A DNA stretch of 64,000 bases from Dichetophora obliterata (GCA_963920525.1 OY986437.1:112522715-112586714); one strand, 5' to 3'; numbered from the stretch's first letter, positions 12,037-23,651 are shown. Numbers and translations are program-made. The notes: generated by a model from the sequence alone, not told the origin.

Positions 12037-13806
12037 ATGAAAACAGCTACAAATAATGTCTTTTATAGTATAGTAATTATACTATTAATGCTACCATTCA
12101 TAATAGCTCACCCCGTTGAAAACATACCATTTAATTCCAGTACCGGAATCCACTTCGAAGGATTGGGCTCAATACAAGTCGCTCGTTCACAATGGGTTTT
12201 ACTAATATATTATGACTTAGCCCCTTATCAAACAGAAATGGAAGCAGTGGAAAATGGTACACGAACTCTACAATCACTCTGCCAGAAAATTAATACGAAC
12301 ACTGCATGCACAGCGACACTCAACGCTCTCACTCATTCACTTCAAGCAATTGCATTAGATCACAGTTTATTAAAGGAGAGAAGAATGAAAAGAGGTGCCT
12401 TCAACTTGGTCGGAAATATTGCCAACTCATTATTAGGAATATTAGATTCTGAATACGCGGCAGAAATATCAAACACAATAAACGCTGTCAAGAGAAATGA
12501 GAATCACCTTCAACAACTATTCCAAGGACAAACATCAGTCATTGATTCTACAGTAAATATATTTAAACAGGACCAAATTAATACTAAAAAGAAATTCAAT
12601 CAAATTGATAGCCACTTGGACCATATTATAAATAAAATTAATGCCCTTCAGGGAGAAGACTATCAAACTAAACTAACTCAAATGTTTCTGTCATTAAGTG
12701 TCCAAATGACTCTGATAATCACCAACCTTCAAAGAATTCAAATGTCTATACTGGATGTATTAGCAGATACTCATCATGGCAAAATCACACCTACACTTTT
12801 GTCTCCACAACAACTTAAGGACGAAGTGGCACGAATTCAAAACAATTTACCGACTGCATTGGACATTCCGTTTGGAAAAGACAACATACTGCAAATGTAT
12901 AAAATAATGGACGTGGCAGGAGGGTTATCTAAGGATCATGTAGTCTTCAAATTGACACTTCCTCTTTGTGATCACGAAACACTGGATCTTTTTAAAATAC
13001 ATGCGCTTCCAACTATCCTCAATAACAGCATAATTTCGATAGAGGAATGTGCTGAATACATCGCAATCAACGCTCACAGAGACGAGTACATTCCTTTAAA
13101 CGCAAATACATTAAACTCCTGCATTCCGAATCGTCCTGATACGTTACTATGCTTTAATGTACAAACCAAACATAAGAAGGGTTCTGAACAATGCCAGTGA
13201 GAAGTAAGGCTATTGAACAATGAAACTAAGTCAGACTGTAGAATACGCAATATCAACAATACCGAAGTATGGAAACCCACGAATGACAAAAACTTATGGA
13301 TTTATGCAGTTCTCCATCCAACTCGAATTACATCAGTCTGTGATGGTGAAACGCAACAGATTTTTTTGAAAACCTCAGGAATGCTGAGACTCGGCTACAA
13401 TTGCATCATTAAAACAAATTTTATTACCATCCAGAGCAATGACACTGTCGTTACCAAGACACGTCAATCTTATACATCATTGGGAAAGGTAAACCAGATC
13501 GCATTAACAAAGCAACTATAAACATTGTCTCTTTAACCATATCAATACATGGATCAACTTAAAAACTTGACTGAACTGCACGAGATGATCAAGCAACAGA
13601 ATCTTTTAAGTCTGCCTTCAGAGTTCGACACATTTCAACGACGTCATGGTTCCATCGGATACTCGGCATTGGCCATAGCCTTGGTAACAATCATAATCAT
13701 TGCGACAATGCAAATCGTGGATTGCTTCAGAAAATCCTCCAAGATTCCAGTACCTAGAACTCGACAACGGTTGAACGAAGAACAATTTTCCGTTAATGTA
13801 TCCTGA
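12037..13806 (+). pseudogene. env: Element B env, fusion-type envelope protein with stops
   Basis: One frame from 12037 to 13806 broken by TGA 13198-13200, TAA 13519-13521 and TAA 13534-13536. It has an N-terminal hydrophobic signal (about residues 8-24), a furin-like site RRMKR near 12380-12395 followed by a hydrophobic fusion-peptide-like stretch, a long helical region, and a C-terminal membrane segment near 13651-13725. This layout is that of insect retrotransposon and baculovirus F-type fusion proteins. Because pol and env share a frame with only one stop between them, the ancestor probably made a single polyprotein, as roo does. Confidence 0.8.
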
Positions 13807-13828
13807 ACTCAGTCAACCCGGGGCAGGA

Positions 13829-14303
13829 TGTACATTCTTTAATGTACAATATTTTAAGTTACATTTTTTCAATTAAATTTTGTCTTATGATGTGCAGTTA
13901 GCATGTGAGTGAATATCATATTGCATAGTCGACGAGAAAAGCTAATAATTTGATTTCCCACGAAACTTCATTTAATCAGCAATTTGTGCTGACGCGTAAC
14001 ATTGTAGCTTTAAAATTTGTTTTTTATTTTTGGTAAACTGAGAATGATTTCCTGCGACCGACTGTCTGGGAAAATAAAAATTATGCAATTGTTCGATATT
14101 TACTCACACAGCCAACTTCTCAGTTTTCGTTTTATATTTTGTTTTTATTTGTTGTTGCTATAAATTGTTTTCTAAATTGTATGATTTATGTTATGTTTTT
14201 AGTATATAAGACAAAATTAAATTAATAAAAGATCAGTCAAAATTAATTCGTGCATTCTAATGAATCAATTCTTAGTTAGTTAAAGTGCAGTGTTAAATTT
14301 ACA
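13829..14303 (+). repeat. 3' LTR of element B
   Basis: A purine-rich CGGGGCAGGA precedes TGTACATTC at 13829. I place the end at TTTACA 14303, giving a TGTA...TACA inverted terminus and about 475 bp, close to the roo LTR length. An AATAAA-like signal lies near 14225. The right edge is approximate. Confidence 0.55.
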
Positions 14304-14531
14304 AGAAATATTCTGGTTCAAGTGCCGGAATATTTATCAACATAATAATCTAGTTTCAAGTGCTAGATTATTCCACCTTCACCAGGGTAAATTAGTTCAA
14401 GTGCTAAGTTACCCAAAAGGCAAAGCAAACGAGCCTTGTCTTCGAAAACAATAACATTTCGCAACTAAAGCGATAGCGAAAGCTCAGACATAGACATTGA
14501 CGAATTAAAAAACCAACAAAATATAGCCACG
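14304..14531 (+). other. Element C gag leader with CAAGTGC repeats
   Basis: Three spaced copies of a TTCAAGTGC phrase (near 14319, 14356 and 14397), each followed by part of the preceding sequence repeated. Noncoding leader between the B insertion point and gag. Confidence 0.4.
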
Positions 14532-15319
14532 ATGACACCTATCGAGTTTATAAGCATTGCAACAAAATTGTTGCCTGAATTTGATGGAAAAGTAGAAAAT
14601 TTAAATAAATTTGTAAATGCTCTAGATTTATTGGACACCATAAAAGACACTCATGACAGACAGCCGGTAGATTATTAAATAATGAGAACACCATTCAAGA
14701 AATCAAAGCTACATTACTCGCAAATGTGAAAAATGACTCACCACAAAACATTTCAGCCAAACTCACTACAGTAAAGCAACAAAACAAAAGTGACACAGAC
14801 TTCGCAAAAGAAATTGAAAGCATAACAATGCAATTGGAACAAGCATATATTGCAGACGGTCTGACGCCTGCATTAGCAAAAAGGTATACCACTCAACATG
14901 CAGTAAAGACAATAAAAACAAATGCGAAATCTGAGAGAGAAATCTGGAATGAAAACAGGTCAGTTCCAAACAGTAGGCGACGCTGTCACCAAATTCCTTG
15001 AACTAATCTCAGAAAGTTCAGGGACTTCGCAGATTACATTAATAATTATCGTAACCTTAGAGGAGGATATAGGGGTCGCGGAAGTTATTCACACCGTGGA
15101 TATAGAAATTCTTTTAACAGAAACAATAGGTACAACTCAAGACGAAACGAAAATTTCTACGATAATGACAGAAACAGCACTAATAGAAACAACAATTACC
15201 CTAACAACAATAATAGTTATAGGGGACGAAACAACCGTAATAGAAACGTTAGATATGCAGAAACGTCGGAAAACGTGGATGGCCCCCAGCTTGCCCAACT
15301 GGGGACTGTACCAATTTAA
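14532..15319 (+). pseudogene. gag: Element C gag, RGG-rich tail, frameshifted
   Basis: ATG 14532 opens a capsid N-terminus (LLPEFDGK...) that shifts frame near 14660-14680. The main capsid piece (QLEQAYIADGLTPALAK) then runs at 14726-14950. After another shift comes an Arg/Gly/Asn-rich tail (GGYRGRGSYSHRGYR) up to the stop at 15317-15319. The RG-rich tail takes the place of zinc knuckles as nucleic-acid binder. At least two frameshifts make it a pseudogene. The 14922-15329 frame is a shadow of the RG region. Confidence 0.7.
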
Positions 15320-15334
15320 AAAAACATAAAATTC

Positions 15335-15487
15335 TGCATATCAACCTCTCTTTAAATAATTATATTACAATAAAATCATCTTTAAGTAACTCAGCCTCTA
15401 CATTTCTTTTAGATACGGGATCAGATATAAGCCTTTTCAAAACAACACGTATAAACAATGTAAGTATAAATATGAATAAGATATTGA
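15335..15487 (+). pseudogene. pol: Element C protease N-terminal half
   Basis: The frame carries FLLDTGSDISLFK, the aspartic protease active site, near 15395-15440. Coding stops at 15487, where LINE X1 begins. The last ten bases AAGATATTGA are repeated at 19940-19949; dropping X1 and one copy puts the two halves of the protease back in register. Confidence 0.85.
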
Positions 15488-16206
15488 CAAGATATAAGAT
15501 CGAATAATAAGAGACAAAAAAGTCTCTGTTTAGTCGCGATTCTAATCAGACGTACATCATGCTGTGTAATAAATGCTCCAAGTGCATAAATACCAGCGAG
15601 TTCATTGCTTGCAATTCGTGTAAAGTTGAGTGTCATAAACATTGCTTCGGCTTAAGCGATAATCAATGCGAGCTGATATCAAATCACTCTAATATCTTTT
15701 TTTATTGTGATTAGTGTTTAATTAAACCTGGTGACCTTCACTCAGTTATTGACAGACTAGTTCACGATGTTAACGATCTAAAAAATATGTGCAAGCAGTT
15801 TATATTCTGCAAGGGCAATGACCCGACGCATCTCTCTAATGTAAATACTAAAAAGGCCGCTGCAACTACTGCTGCTGCTGCTGACCCAACGCATCTCTCT
15901 CATAGCGATGTCAAAAAGGTTGCTGTTTCTCCTGCTGAGAATTCTGCTTCTTCGGATCTTCCCCGCCTGCGTGTGCGAAAAACAGTTGGTGAAGTAAACA
16001 AAGCGTCTCGTGGAGCCACTCACTCTCGTGGGCGCACCTCAAAACCGGTTTCTGGTGGCAGCACTCCCACTGCAGATGCTGAGTCAAATTCTATTTCTGC
16101 GCTCGCCTCTCAGATTGTGCCTGTGGTCGTTATTGATGATATTGACGACTCTATTCGCGCTAGTCGCGCTCTAAATGCCGCTGTTTTATCATCTGGCTCT
16201 TGCAGT

Positions 16207-16490
16207 GCTGTCGCTGCTGCTAGTGCTTCAAATGTTGTTGTTCCCGTTGTCGAGAATGCAGCTGATTTGTCTACTACTGTTGTTCCTGCAATCTTATCTG
16301 GCTCTCGCAGAGCTGACGCTGCTGCTAGTGCTTTAAATGCTGTTGTTGTTCCTGCTGTCGAGAAAACAGCTGACTTAACTACCGCGATTGTTCCTGCTAT
16401 TTCATCTGGGTCTCGCTGTACTAGCGCTGCTGGTGCTTCCTATGCTGCTGTTGTTCCTGCTATCGAGAAAACAGCTGATTTATCTACTGG
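16207..16490 (+). repeat. Coding tandem repeat in X1 ORF1 (~105 bp x ~3)
   Basis: GCTGCTGCTAGTGCTT-like starts recur near 16216, 16317 and 16423. Each is followed by a Val/Pro-rich block and SGSR, so the repeat encodes similar ~35-residue units. Confidence 0.65.
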
Positions 16491-16871
16491 CGCTCATATC
16501 GTCCACACTACACCTGGTGTTTCTAATGCTGTTGTTGTTCCTGAACATAAAAAAAGAAACAAACGACACTCTCAAGAAGTACTTGTTGTTGGTCTAAACA
16601 ACAACCATGAGCTAGAAGTTGTCCCTAAACTGAGGTTTGTTCATCTATCTGCTTTTAAGTCAACTGTCTCTGAGCGTGATATTATAAATTATATCGTTAA
16701 ACACACGGAAATTGAAGAGAAAAATCTTGCGTGCTACAAACTTATAAAAAAAGGCGTTGCTCATGAAGATGTAAAGCAAATATCATTTAAACTCGGTGTT
16801 GCTGAGCAATTTATTGAAACAATCCTCAATCCATCGCTTTGGCAAGAAAACATAAAAGTATCTGTGTTTAA

Positions 16872-16878
16872 AAATTTT
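16872..16878 (+). promoter_or_regulatory. Candidate -1 frameshift site of X1
   Basis: In ORF1 phase the bases read AAA AAT TTT, which fits X XXY YYZ with X=A and Y=T. The -1 frame has a stop directly before it (16869-16871) and is open from here through ORF2. Chance occurrence in AT-rich DNA is possible. Confidence 0.4.
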
Positions 16879-19817
16879 CGGCCAAAACCGAGGAAAATGG
16901 AAACAAAATAGAATCTAAATCTTTAAACAAATCAGCGTCATCTGTTCATCAAAGCTATTTTTCTCTTTATTTTCACAATGTTGGTGGTATTCGTACTAAA
17001 ACCAATCAATTATTTTCTGCCGCAGCAGCTCACGATTTCGACGTAATAGCTCTTGTGGAAACTTGGTTAACGTCACATTTTTGTTCTGAAGAACTATTTG
17101 ACGCGGATTACGAATTATACCGTAGAGACCGCATACTTTGCCCAGGTATGTCGAGAGGAGGCGGTGTATTAATAGCAGTTTCATCAAAATATGCCAGCAG
17201 AGCAATTCGCTTACCTCGCGAGCATGATAATATTGAACAAACTTGTGTTGCAGTTAAATTTGCCAATGATCCTTCAACCAGCATCAATGAAATTGTTTTT
17301 ATTGTAAGTTATATTCCACCAAATAGCGATTATAATTTATATAATGACCATATTTTTAATATTTCTAATATTGTGTCGTCTTTAAGCCCTCAGCAAACTC
17401 CTTGTGTTTTAGGAGATTTCAATTTAAGTAACATTGAATGGAAATATAGTAGTGATGACAAAATATTAATGCCTTTTAATGTTAAAAAAGATGTCGAGTT
17501 GTTACTATGTGACTCCCTTTATTCCTTAGATATGTTTCAGATCAATGAATTTGAAAACGAATTGAAACGAATTTTGGATTTAGTTTTTATTAGAAATGAT
17601 CTTAAATACTTCATGAATATGTGTCTTATGCCGCTTACTCGCGAGTCAATTCATCACAAGGCGCTCGAGCTGAAATTCAGTTTTTATAAACCAAATAATA
17701 TTTTTGATAATTCTTCCAATTTATCTTATGATTTCAAGAACGCTAACTATCCTGCGCTTAATAATTATTTTGATTCTATAAATTGGATAATAGTTTTCAA
17801 TTCTATGGATTTATATGCGATGTATTTCACATTCAAAAAAGTTCTCGAAGAAGGTTTATATTTATATGTACCAATCAAAAAATTTTATCGGCAATTTAAC
17901 CTACCCTGGTATAATTCTCGATTACTACATCTAAAAAATTTAAGAAATAGAGCTCATAAAAAATTTAAGAGATCAAATGATGATGTTGATAAAGCAAATT
18001 TTATTTTACGTCGTAAGGAATTTGACTTTCTTTCTAACTTCTTATATAAAAAGTATTTGAATTCTATCGAATCTGGAATAAAGTCAAATCCTAAATCTTT
18101 CTGGGTATTTATTGATTCCAAACGTAAATCTCATGGACTTCCGAAATCTATGGAGTACAAAAACAAATCTTCGAATAGTTCACAAGAATCTTGCGAACTG
18201 TTTGCAGACTTCTTTGGGTCTGTTTTCAATAATGCTGCATTGCCAAATAACCATGATGATTTCTCAAACATTACCCAAATTGTAAATATGTCAAGTATGA
18301 CAATTTCATACGAAGAAGTCTTTGAAGTTTTGCGAGGTTTGGACACGAACAAAGGTGCTGGTTTTGATTTGCTTCCTCCAGTGTTTTTTAAGAAATGCGC
18401 TTCGACACTTTTTGTTGCTTTAGCGCTCATATTTAATAAATCACTCTCTTCTGGTATATTCTTAGATGAATGGAAAACTGCATTTATATCTCCAATTTTT
18501 AAATCTGGTCAAAAATTTTTAATAGAAAACTATAGACCGATTGTTAAGCTATCAGTTATTCCTAAGATTTTAGACAAGATTGTTAATATAAGACTGTTTT
18601 CTGAGATCAAAAATGATATTGTAACGCAACAACATGGTTTTTTCGCGGGTAGATCAACGTGCACTAATCTTACAATTTTTACAAATTTTTGTATCAATTC
18701 TGTCGAAAATGGCTTGCAAGTTGATGTTCTCTATACCGACTTCGTTAAAGCATTTGATAGTTTGGTTCATTCGATACTACTGCTAAAACTTGAAAAATTG
18801 GGACTTCATTCCGTATTTTTGGAATGGATTTCTTCCTATTTATCGAATCGACAATTAGTTGTTAGAACTGATAACAAGTATTCAAACCCGATTGTTGTTA
18901 ATTCAGGCGTGCCTCAAGGTAGTCACTTAGGTCCCCTGCTTTTTAACTTGTTTATAAATGATATTCCACAAATTTTTAAGTTCAGCGAATGCTTGTTATA
19001 TGCGGATGACCTGAAAATCTTTATTAAAGTTGGACATATTTCTGACTGCTTCAATTTACAGGAAGACATAAGATCATTTCTCTTATGGTGCAATAGGAAT
19101 GGAATGAATTTAAATTATTATAAATGTAAAGCTCTGACTTACTCCCATAAGAACTATCCAATTTTATATAATTATTCTTATGGAAACAATAACGTCTTCT
19201 TGAGAGACAAAATTGTTAAAGATTTAGGTTTATATTTTGATACCAAGCTTTCTTTTAGCCACCATCGTGAGTTCATAATATCTAGTTCTTTACTTGGATT
19301 TCTAAAACGAAATTCGAAAGAATTTTTAGATCCTTTGACAGCAAAAACACTTTACGTAAGTTTAGTAAGATCTCAACTTGAATACTCAAGTATTGTGTGG
19401 GACCCTTTTTATGAATGTGAGAGCAGTCGTATTGAACGAATTCAAAAAAAATTCACAAGATTCGCTCTACGCCGGAGGTTTTCTCTCGAGAATATGCCAT
19501 CTTACAATGAGCGTTGCAATTTATTAGGCTTGCAACACTTGTCGCAAAGAAGACATGCACAGAGCGTTTTATTTATTAAGCGCATCTTAGATAGCAATAT
19601 TAATTGTCCGGAACTACTAACTTTAATTCCGTTCTATGCTGCGATAAGACCATTAAGGGAGAGTGCTTTTTTTTACGTTCCATTTCATAGAACTAATTAT
19701 GGCATGAATGAGCCAATATCTAGATGCTTGATGTATTGTAACTTCATTGCGGATAACATTGATTTTAGTAATGATTTTAATCTTTTTAAAAGGAATGTCT
19801 TTGAAATGTTTAAATAA
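16872..19817 (+). CDS. X1 ORF2: endonuclease and reverse transcriptase, open
   Basis: About 980 codons without a stop. The apurinic-type endonuclease comes first (FHNVGGIR, LVETWL, GDFNLSN, SIHHKALEL). RT follows, with KGAGFDLLP, YTDFVKAFDS, SGVPQGSHLGPLLF and the catalytic YADD near 19000. A C-terminal basic domain with no RNase H ends at 19817, as in CR1-like elements. The frame is -1 relative to ORF1 and opens at 16872 inside it. The first in-frame ATG is 17148, after the catalytic Glu of the endonuclease, so translation must enter from upstream. A candidate slippery heptamer A AAT TTT lies at 16872-16878. Confidence 0.9.
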   Translation, partial: KFSAKTEENGNKIESKSLNKSASSVHQSYFSLYFHNVGGIRTKTNQLFSAAAAHDFDVIALVETWLTSHFCSEELFDADYELYRRDRILCPGMSRGGGVLIAVSSKYASRAIRLPREHDNIEQTCVAVKFANDPSTSINEIVFIVSYIPPNSDYNLYNDHIFNISNIVSSLSPQQTPCVLGDFNLSNIEWKYSSDDKILMPFNVKKDVELLLCDSLYSLDMFQINEFENELKRILDLVFIRNDLKYFMNMCLMPLTRESIHHKALELKFSFYKPNNIFDNSSNLSYDFKNANYPALNNYFDSINWIIVFNSMDLYAMYFTFKKVLEEGLYLYVPIKKFYRQFNLPWYNSRLLHLKNLRNRAHKKFKRSNDDVDKANFILRRKEFDFLSNFLYKKYLNSIESGIKSNPKSFWVFIDSKRKSHGLPKSMEYKNKSSNSSQESCELFADFFGSVFNNAALPNNHDDFSNITQIVNMSSMTISYEEVFEVLRGLDTNKGAGFDLLPPVFFKKCASTLFVALALIFNKSLSSGIFLDEWKTAFISPIFKSGQKFLIENYRPIVKLSVIPKILDKIVNIRLFSEIKNDIVTQQHGFFAGRSTCTNLTIFTNFCINSVENGLQVDVLYTDFVKAFDSLVHSILLLKLEKLGLHSVFLEWISSYLSNRQLVVRTDNKYSNPIVVNSGVPQGSHLGPLLFNLFINDIPQIFKFSECLLYADDLKIFIKVGHISDCFNLQEDIRSFLLWCNRNGMNLNYYKCKALTYSHKNYPILYNYSYGNNNVFLRDKIVKDLGLYFDTKLSFSHHREFIISSSLLGFLKRNSKEFLDPLTAKTLYVSLVRSQLEYSSIVWDPFYECESSRIERIQKKFTRFALRRRFSLENMPSYNERCNLLGLQHLSQRRHAQSVLFIKRILDSNINCPELLTLIPFYAAIRPLRESAFFYVPFHRTNYGMNEPISRCLMYCNFIADNIDFSNDFNLFKRNVFEMFK

Positions 19818-19939
19818 TTATCACTAGTATTATATCATAGTTTTGTATCTATTATTCTTATTACTGGTGGAAATATTTTTGTAATTATGAAATAGTCTGT
19901 AAGATCTTGATCAGTAGACTTAATTTAAAATTAAAATTA

Positions 19940-22900
19940 AAGATATTGAATTTAAAAGGTATAGGAAGCGGTACAATAAAAACACTTGGTTTCACTGAAG
20001 CTATTCTAGACATAAATAATTTCCAAATATATCATAATTTCCACATTGTTGATTCTTCATTTCCAATACCTTGTGACGGTATAATCGGTTACGATTTCAT
20101 CAAAAATTTTAACTGTGTGTTAGATTACCAATATTCTGGTCCAAGTTGGTTTATCATTAGACCACACTTTTTAAAAAACCATCTAGAAGTCGAAATATTG
20201 GACTCACCTCAAGAAGATATGCTCTCACTTCCTGCAAGAGCGGAAGTCATAAGGAAAATTAAAATCACGAGTACAGATGAAGAAGTTTTAATTCCAAACC
20301 AAGAATTGAAAGAAGGTATTTTCATGGCAAGCACAATAGTTAATACAAAAAACCCATATGTTAGGATAATCAATATAACGGATCAAAATCTTTTTCTAAT
20401 GCAAAATAATATAAAGACAGAAAGCCTCAACGACTATTACGTTTTAAAAACAAAAGAACAGAATTATAACCAAGAACGAAAAAATGTAATATTAAATAAA
20501 TTAATAAACAATTGTCCTTTATACCACAGAGAAAAACTAACGCAACTCGTTTCAGAGTACACGGATGTGTTTGCTTTAGAAACCGATGCGTGCTCTTTTA
20601 ACAATTTTTATAAACAAAAATTGTATCTAAAAGATGAAACACCAGTTTATATTAAAAATTATAGAATGCCATTTAACCATAAACCAGAAATCAATAGACA
20701 AATAGATTCAAGGAATATAACTTCATTTTCATCAGAACAAGGTTCATTCAGGTTCAAGCGATTACCTTTCGGATTAAAGATATCTCCTAATTCTTTCCAA
20801 AGCATGATGAATATAGCATTTTCTGGTCTCGGTCCAGGCAGAACTTTTGTATATATGGATGACCTAATAGTCATTGGCTGTTCGGAAAAACAAATGCTCA
20901 CAAATTTACAAGCAGTTTTTGAAATCTGTAGGCAAATAAATCTAAAACTTCATCCAAATAAATGTAAATTTTTCAATTCACAGGTAACCTTTTTAGGACA
21001 CAAATGCACAGATAAAGGCATTTTACCAGATGACTCAAAATTTGAAAAAGTCTTATCATATCCAAAACCAACAACTGCTGACGAATGTAAGAGATTTGTA
21101 GCATTCATAAATTATTATAGAAGATTTATCCCCAATTTTTCACACCATGCAATACATATAACTAGATTAACAAGAAAGAAAACACCATTCATCTGGTCGA
21201 ATGAATGCGAAAACGCGTTTCAATATTCAAAAAACTCTTTACTTTCACCAAAAATATTAAAATATCCTAATTTCGAAAAACCGTTCTGCATAACTACGGA
21301 CGCAAGCAAGATCGCATGCGGTGCTGTATTGAGTCAAAACTACAACGGAATACAACTACCCATAGCATTTGCATCCAGAACCTTCACCAAAGGTGAAAGC
21401 AAAAAGTCTGTAATAGAGCAAGAGCTTACCGCCATCCATTGGGCAATAAATTTTTTTAAACCCTACATTTATGGTACAAAATTTCTAATAAAAAGTGATC
21501 ATAAACCACTTACTTACCTCTTTGCCATGAAAAATCCTTCCTCCAAACTCACACGAATGAGACTCGACCTCGAGGAATTCGATTTCGAAATTGAATACAT
21601 TAAAGGAAAAGACAATTGCGGTGCAGATGCTTTATCTCGTATTGATTTTGGGCAAATCAAACGACTTAAAGAAGAAAATTCTGCTATTATCCAAGTAGTC
21701 ACAAGATCAAAAACTAAAAATACACCCTTCCATACCAATACTAACCCAAATGAAAATGTTTTAAAACAAAAAGTCTTTACCACTATAACGACACACGAAG
21801 TAAGAAAGTTACCATGCCTAAAACTTAAACTAAAAAGGTGCACCAAAAATTAAAACAATATTGAAAAATTAAATGATTCCTCCAATGTAATTTTGTTCCA
21901 TGGAAAAAAGAAGGTACGTGAAATAAATGTTAAAGATTTCATTGCTTATGGGAAGATTGAATTAGCTCAATTTTTTCTCAAACTTGAAACAGTAGCTGGC
22001 AATGCAAATTTTAAAAATGTAAAAATCGGTATTAATGATAAATTATTTAAATACGTCGACGTTGAGGAATTCAGAAAGATAGGCAACAAAAAATTAAAAA
22101 AGGTAACTCTTGCAATAACACCAAAAATCACTGAAATTACTTCACCCACACAAAAGATTGAAATACTACAAAAGTATCACGATGACCCTGCATTTGGAGG
22201 CCACCCAGGAGTCACCCGATTACTATCAAAACTAAAACGACAATATTTTTGGAAAAATATGATTTCAGACGTGAAATCTTATGTAAAAAATTGTGAAAAA
22301 TGTAAACAAAATAAATCTGGGGTAAATCATATAGAACCTCTTATTAAAACACCTACTCCGACTAGAGCCTTTGATGCCGTGCAAATTGACACAATAGGTC
22401 CACTTCCGAAATCATTCAATGGCAACGAATACGCACTGACAATAATTTGCGATTTAGCAAAATTTCTCATAACAGTAGCTATTCCAAACAAATCAGCTAA
22501 CGTAGTAGCCAAATCTATAGTAGAAAATTGCATTCTTGTTCATGGATCCATACAACAGATCCTAACAGATATGGGTACCGAATATAAAAACCAAGTGCTA
22601 AATGAAATATGCAAACTTTTAAAAATAGAAAACAAAACATCGACTTCATATCATCACCAAACTTTAGGTACAGTAGAGCGCTCTCATAGAACTTTTAACG
22701 AATACATAAGGTCATATATATCATCAAATAAATTAGATTGGGATCATTGGCTTAAATATTTTACTTATTGCCACAATACAACTCCATCCACAACACATGG
22801 CTACACACCCTTTGAGTTAGTGTACGGGAAATCCGTTGCACCCTATGACTTTATGTTAAACGGAAAAGTAGATCCAATATATAATATAGATAATTACGTT

Positions 22901-23174
22901 ACAGAACTCAAATTTAAACTACAAACAGCCCAAAAACGAGCAATAAAACTGTTAGAATGAGTAAAAGTGAAAATGAAAGAAAATTATGACAAGAAGGCAA
23001 AACCACAAATTTTTAAACAATATGGTTTACTTAAAAGACGAAACCGGCCATAAACTGGATAGTCTTTTTAAAGGTCCATATAAAGTGCTAGAAACTGACC
23101 ATTTAGGAAATTGCAAAATCGACACACAGCAAAAGGTTAAAACAGTTCATAAAAATAGATTAAAATTAATCTAA
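19940..23174 (+). pseudogene. pol: Element C pol: protease end, RT, RNase H, integrase; deletion and stops
   Basis: Protease resumes (GIGSGTIKTLG, CDGIIGYDF). RT then jumps near 20706-20712 from just before its first motif directly to ITSFSS, so roughly the first third of the RT fold, including the first catalytic Asp, is missing in frame. YMDD is present near 20857, RNase H has TTDASK near 21297, and integrase has its H-H-C-C site near 22190-22310 plus catalytic D, D, E in IDTIGP, LTDMGTEY and GTVERS. TAA 21851-21853 splits RNase H from integrase, TGA 22958-22960 ends the integrase core, and the tail to 23174 is in another frame. The RT deletion alone would abolish activity. Confidence 0.88.
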
Positions 23175-23651
23175 TTCAAATTTTATACTTACAAAAAAAA
23201 AAAAAAAATAAAAAAAAACCAATATCTGTAGAATATGTAGAAAATCAATTGGCGTGGAAAATAAATTGTTAATAAGTAAAAATGGAGTTTAACTACTAAA
23301 ATTTACATATAAGTTATGTCGGCCAAATTCTCAAAAAAAAAAAAAAAATTACCATTAGCCATACTAATAACTCTAAACAAAAAATTATCATTATATCGTT
23401 TTATATATATATATTTTTAAAGATAATACATATATTAGTTTTGAATATATAAAATAAATTAAGTTTATAAAATTCATTTTGGTAACAACCATAAATATAC
23501 TTCAAAAGTTTCAATGATATTGTACTATGAAATCAATTATTATTTCAATTAAATAAGCTACATAAAAAAAAAATGTTAAAATTAACGAAAGCTTTTATCG
23601 AAATCGTCTGATCAACGATCTCTATAAAAGCTTTCCCTTTAAAAGGGGAGG
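23175..23651 (+). other. Element C 3' noncoding region and polypurine tract
   Basis: AT-rich, with poly-A runs near 23194 and 23334 and no env. The tract AAAAGGGGAGG at 23641-23651 immediately precedes the LTR. Confidence 0.7.

Larger units (their letters stand above)
9889..14303 (+). mobile_element. Element B: env-bearing BEL/Pao retrotransposon (roo-like), left part displaced by A
   Basis: Directly after A's LTR comes BEL-type RT, then integrase, env and a 3' LTR. BEL identity rests on the RT box (FYVDDG), on integrase with YCDNATNF and FGGLWEAA, and on the C-terminal domain typical of this superfamily. The 5' part lies left of A, outside the window. The right flank is the gag leader of element C, so B inserted into C. 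Confidence 0.85.
15559..16911 (+). pseudogene. X1 ORF1: PHD-like finger, Ala/Val-rich repeats, RRM-like tail; one stop
   Basis: From ATG 15559 the first ~55 codons hold a C4HC3-type finger: C-x2-C, C-x2-C, H, C, then the last C-x2-C interrupted by TAG 15712-15714 in place of one residue. The same frame then runs unbroken to 16911. The middle carries two copies of a DPTHLS unit and about three ~105-bp units around 16207-16490 rich in Ala, Val and Pro. The last ~90 residues (LRFVHLSAFK onward) resemble the RNA-binding tail of other LINE ORF1 proteins. PHD fingers in ORF1 are known in the CR1 group. It probably coats element RNA. Confidence 0.75.
15488..19939 (+). mobile_element. LINE X1: CR1-like non-LTR retrotransposon (Jockey superfamily)
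   Basis: About 4.45 kb with ORF1 (PHD-like finger), ORF2 (endonuclease-RT), a short 3' UTR and an A/T-rich tail. It is flanked by the 10-bp target duplication AAGATATTGA (15478-15487 and 19940-19949). It interrupts the protease of element C. Its 3' end shares ATCAGTAGAC with X2. The 5' UTR is only ~71 bases, so slight 5' truncation is possible. Confidence 0.9.

Noticed and set aside
14922..15329. 135-codon frame as an independent Thr/Ile-rich protein
   Set aside because: It is another frame of the Arg/Gly-rich gag tail; the RG-rich reading fits element C.
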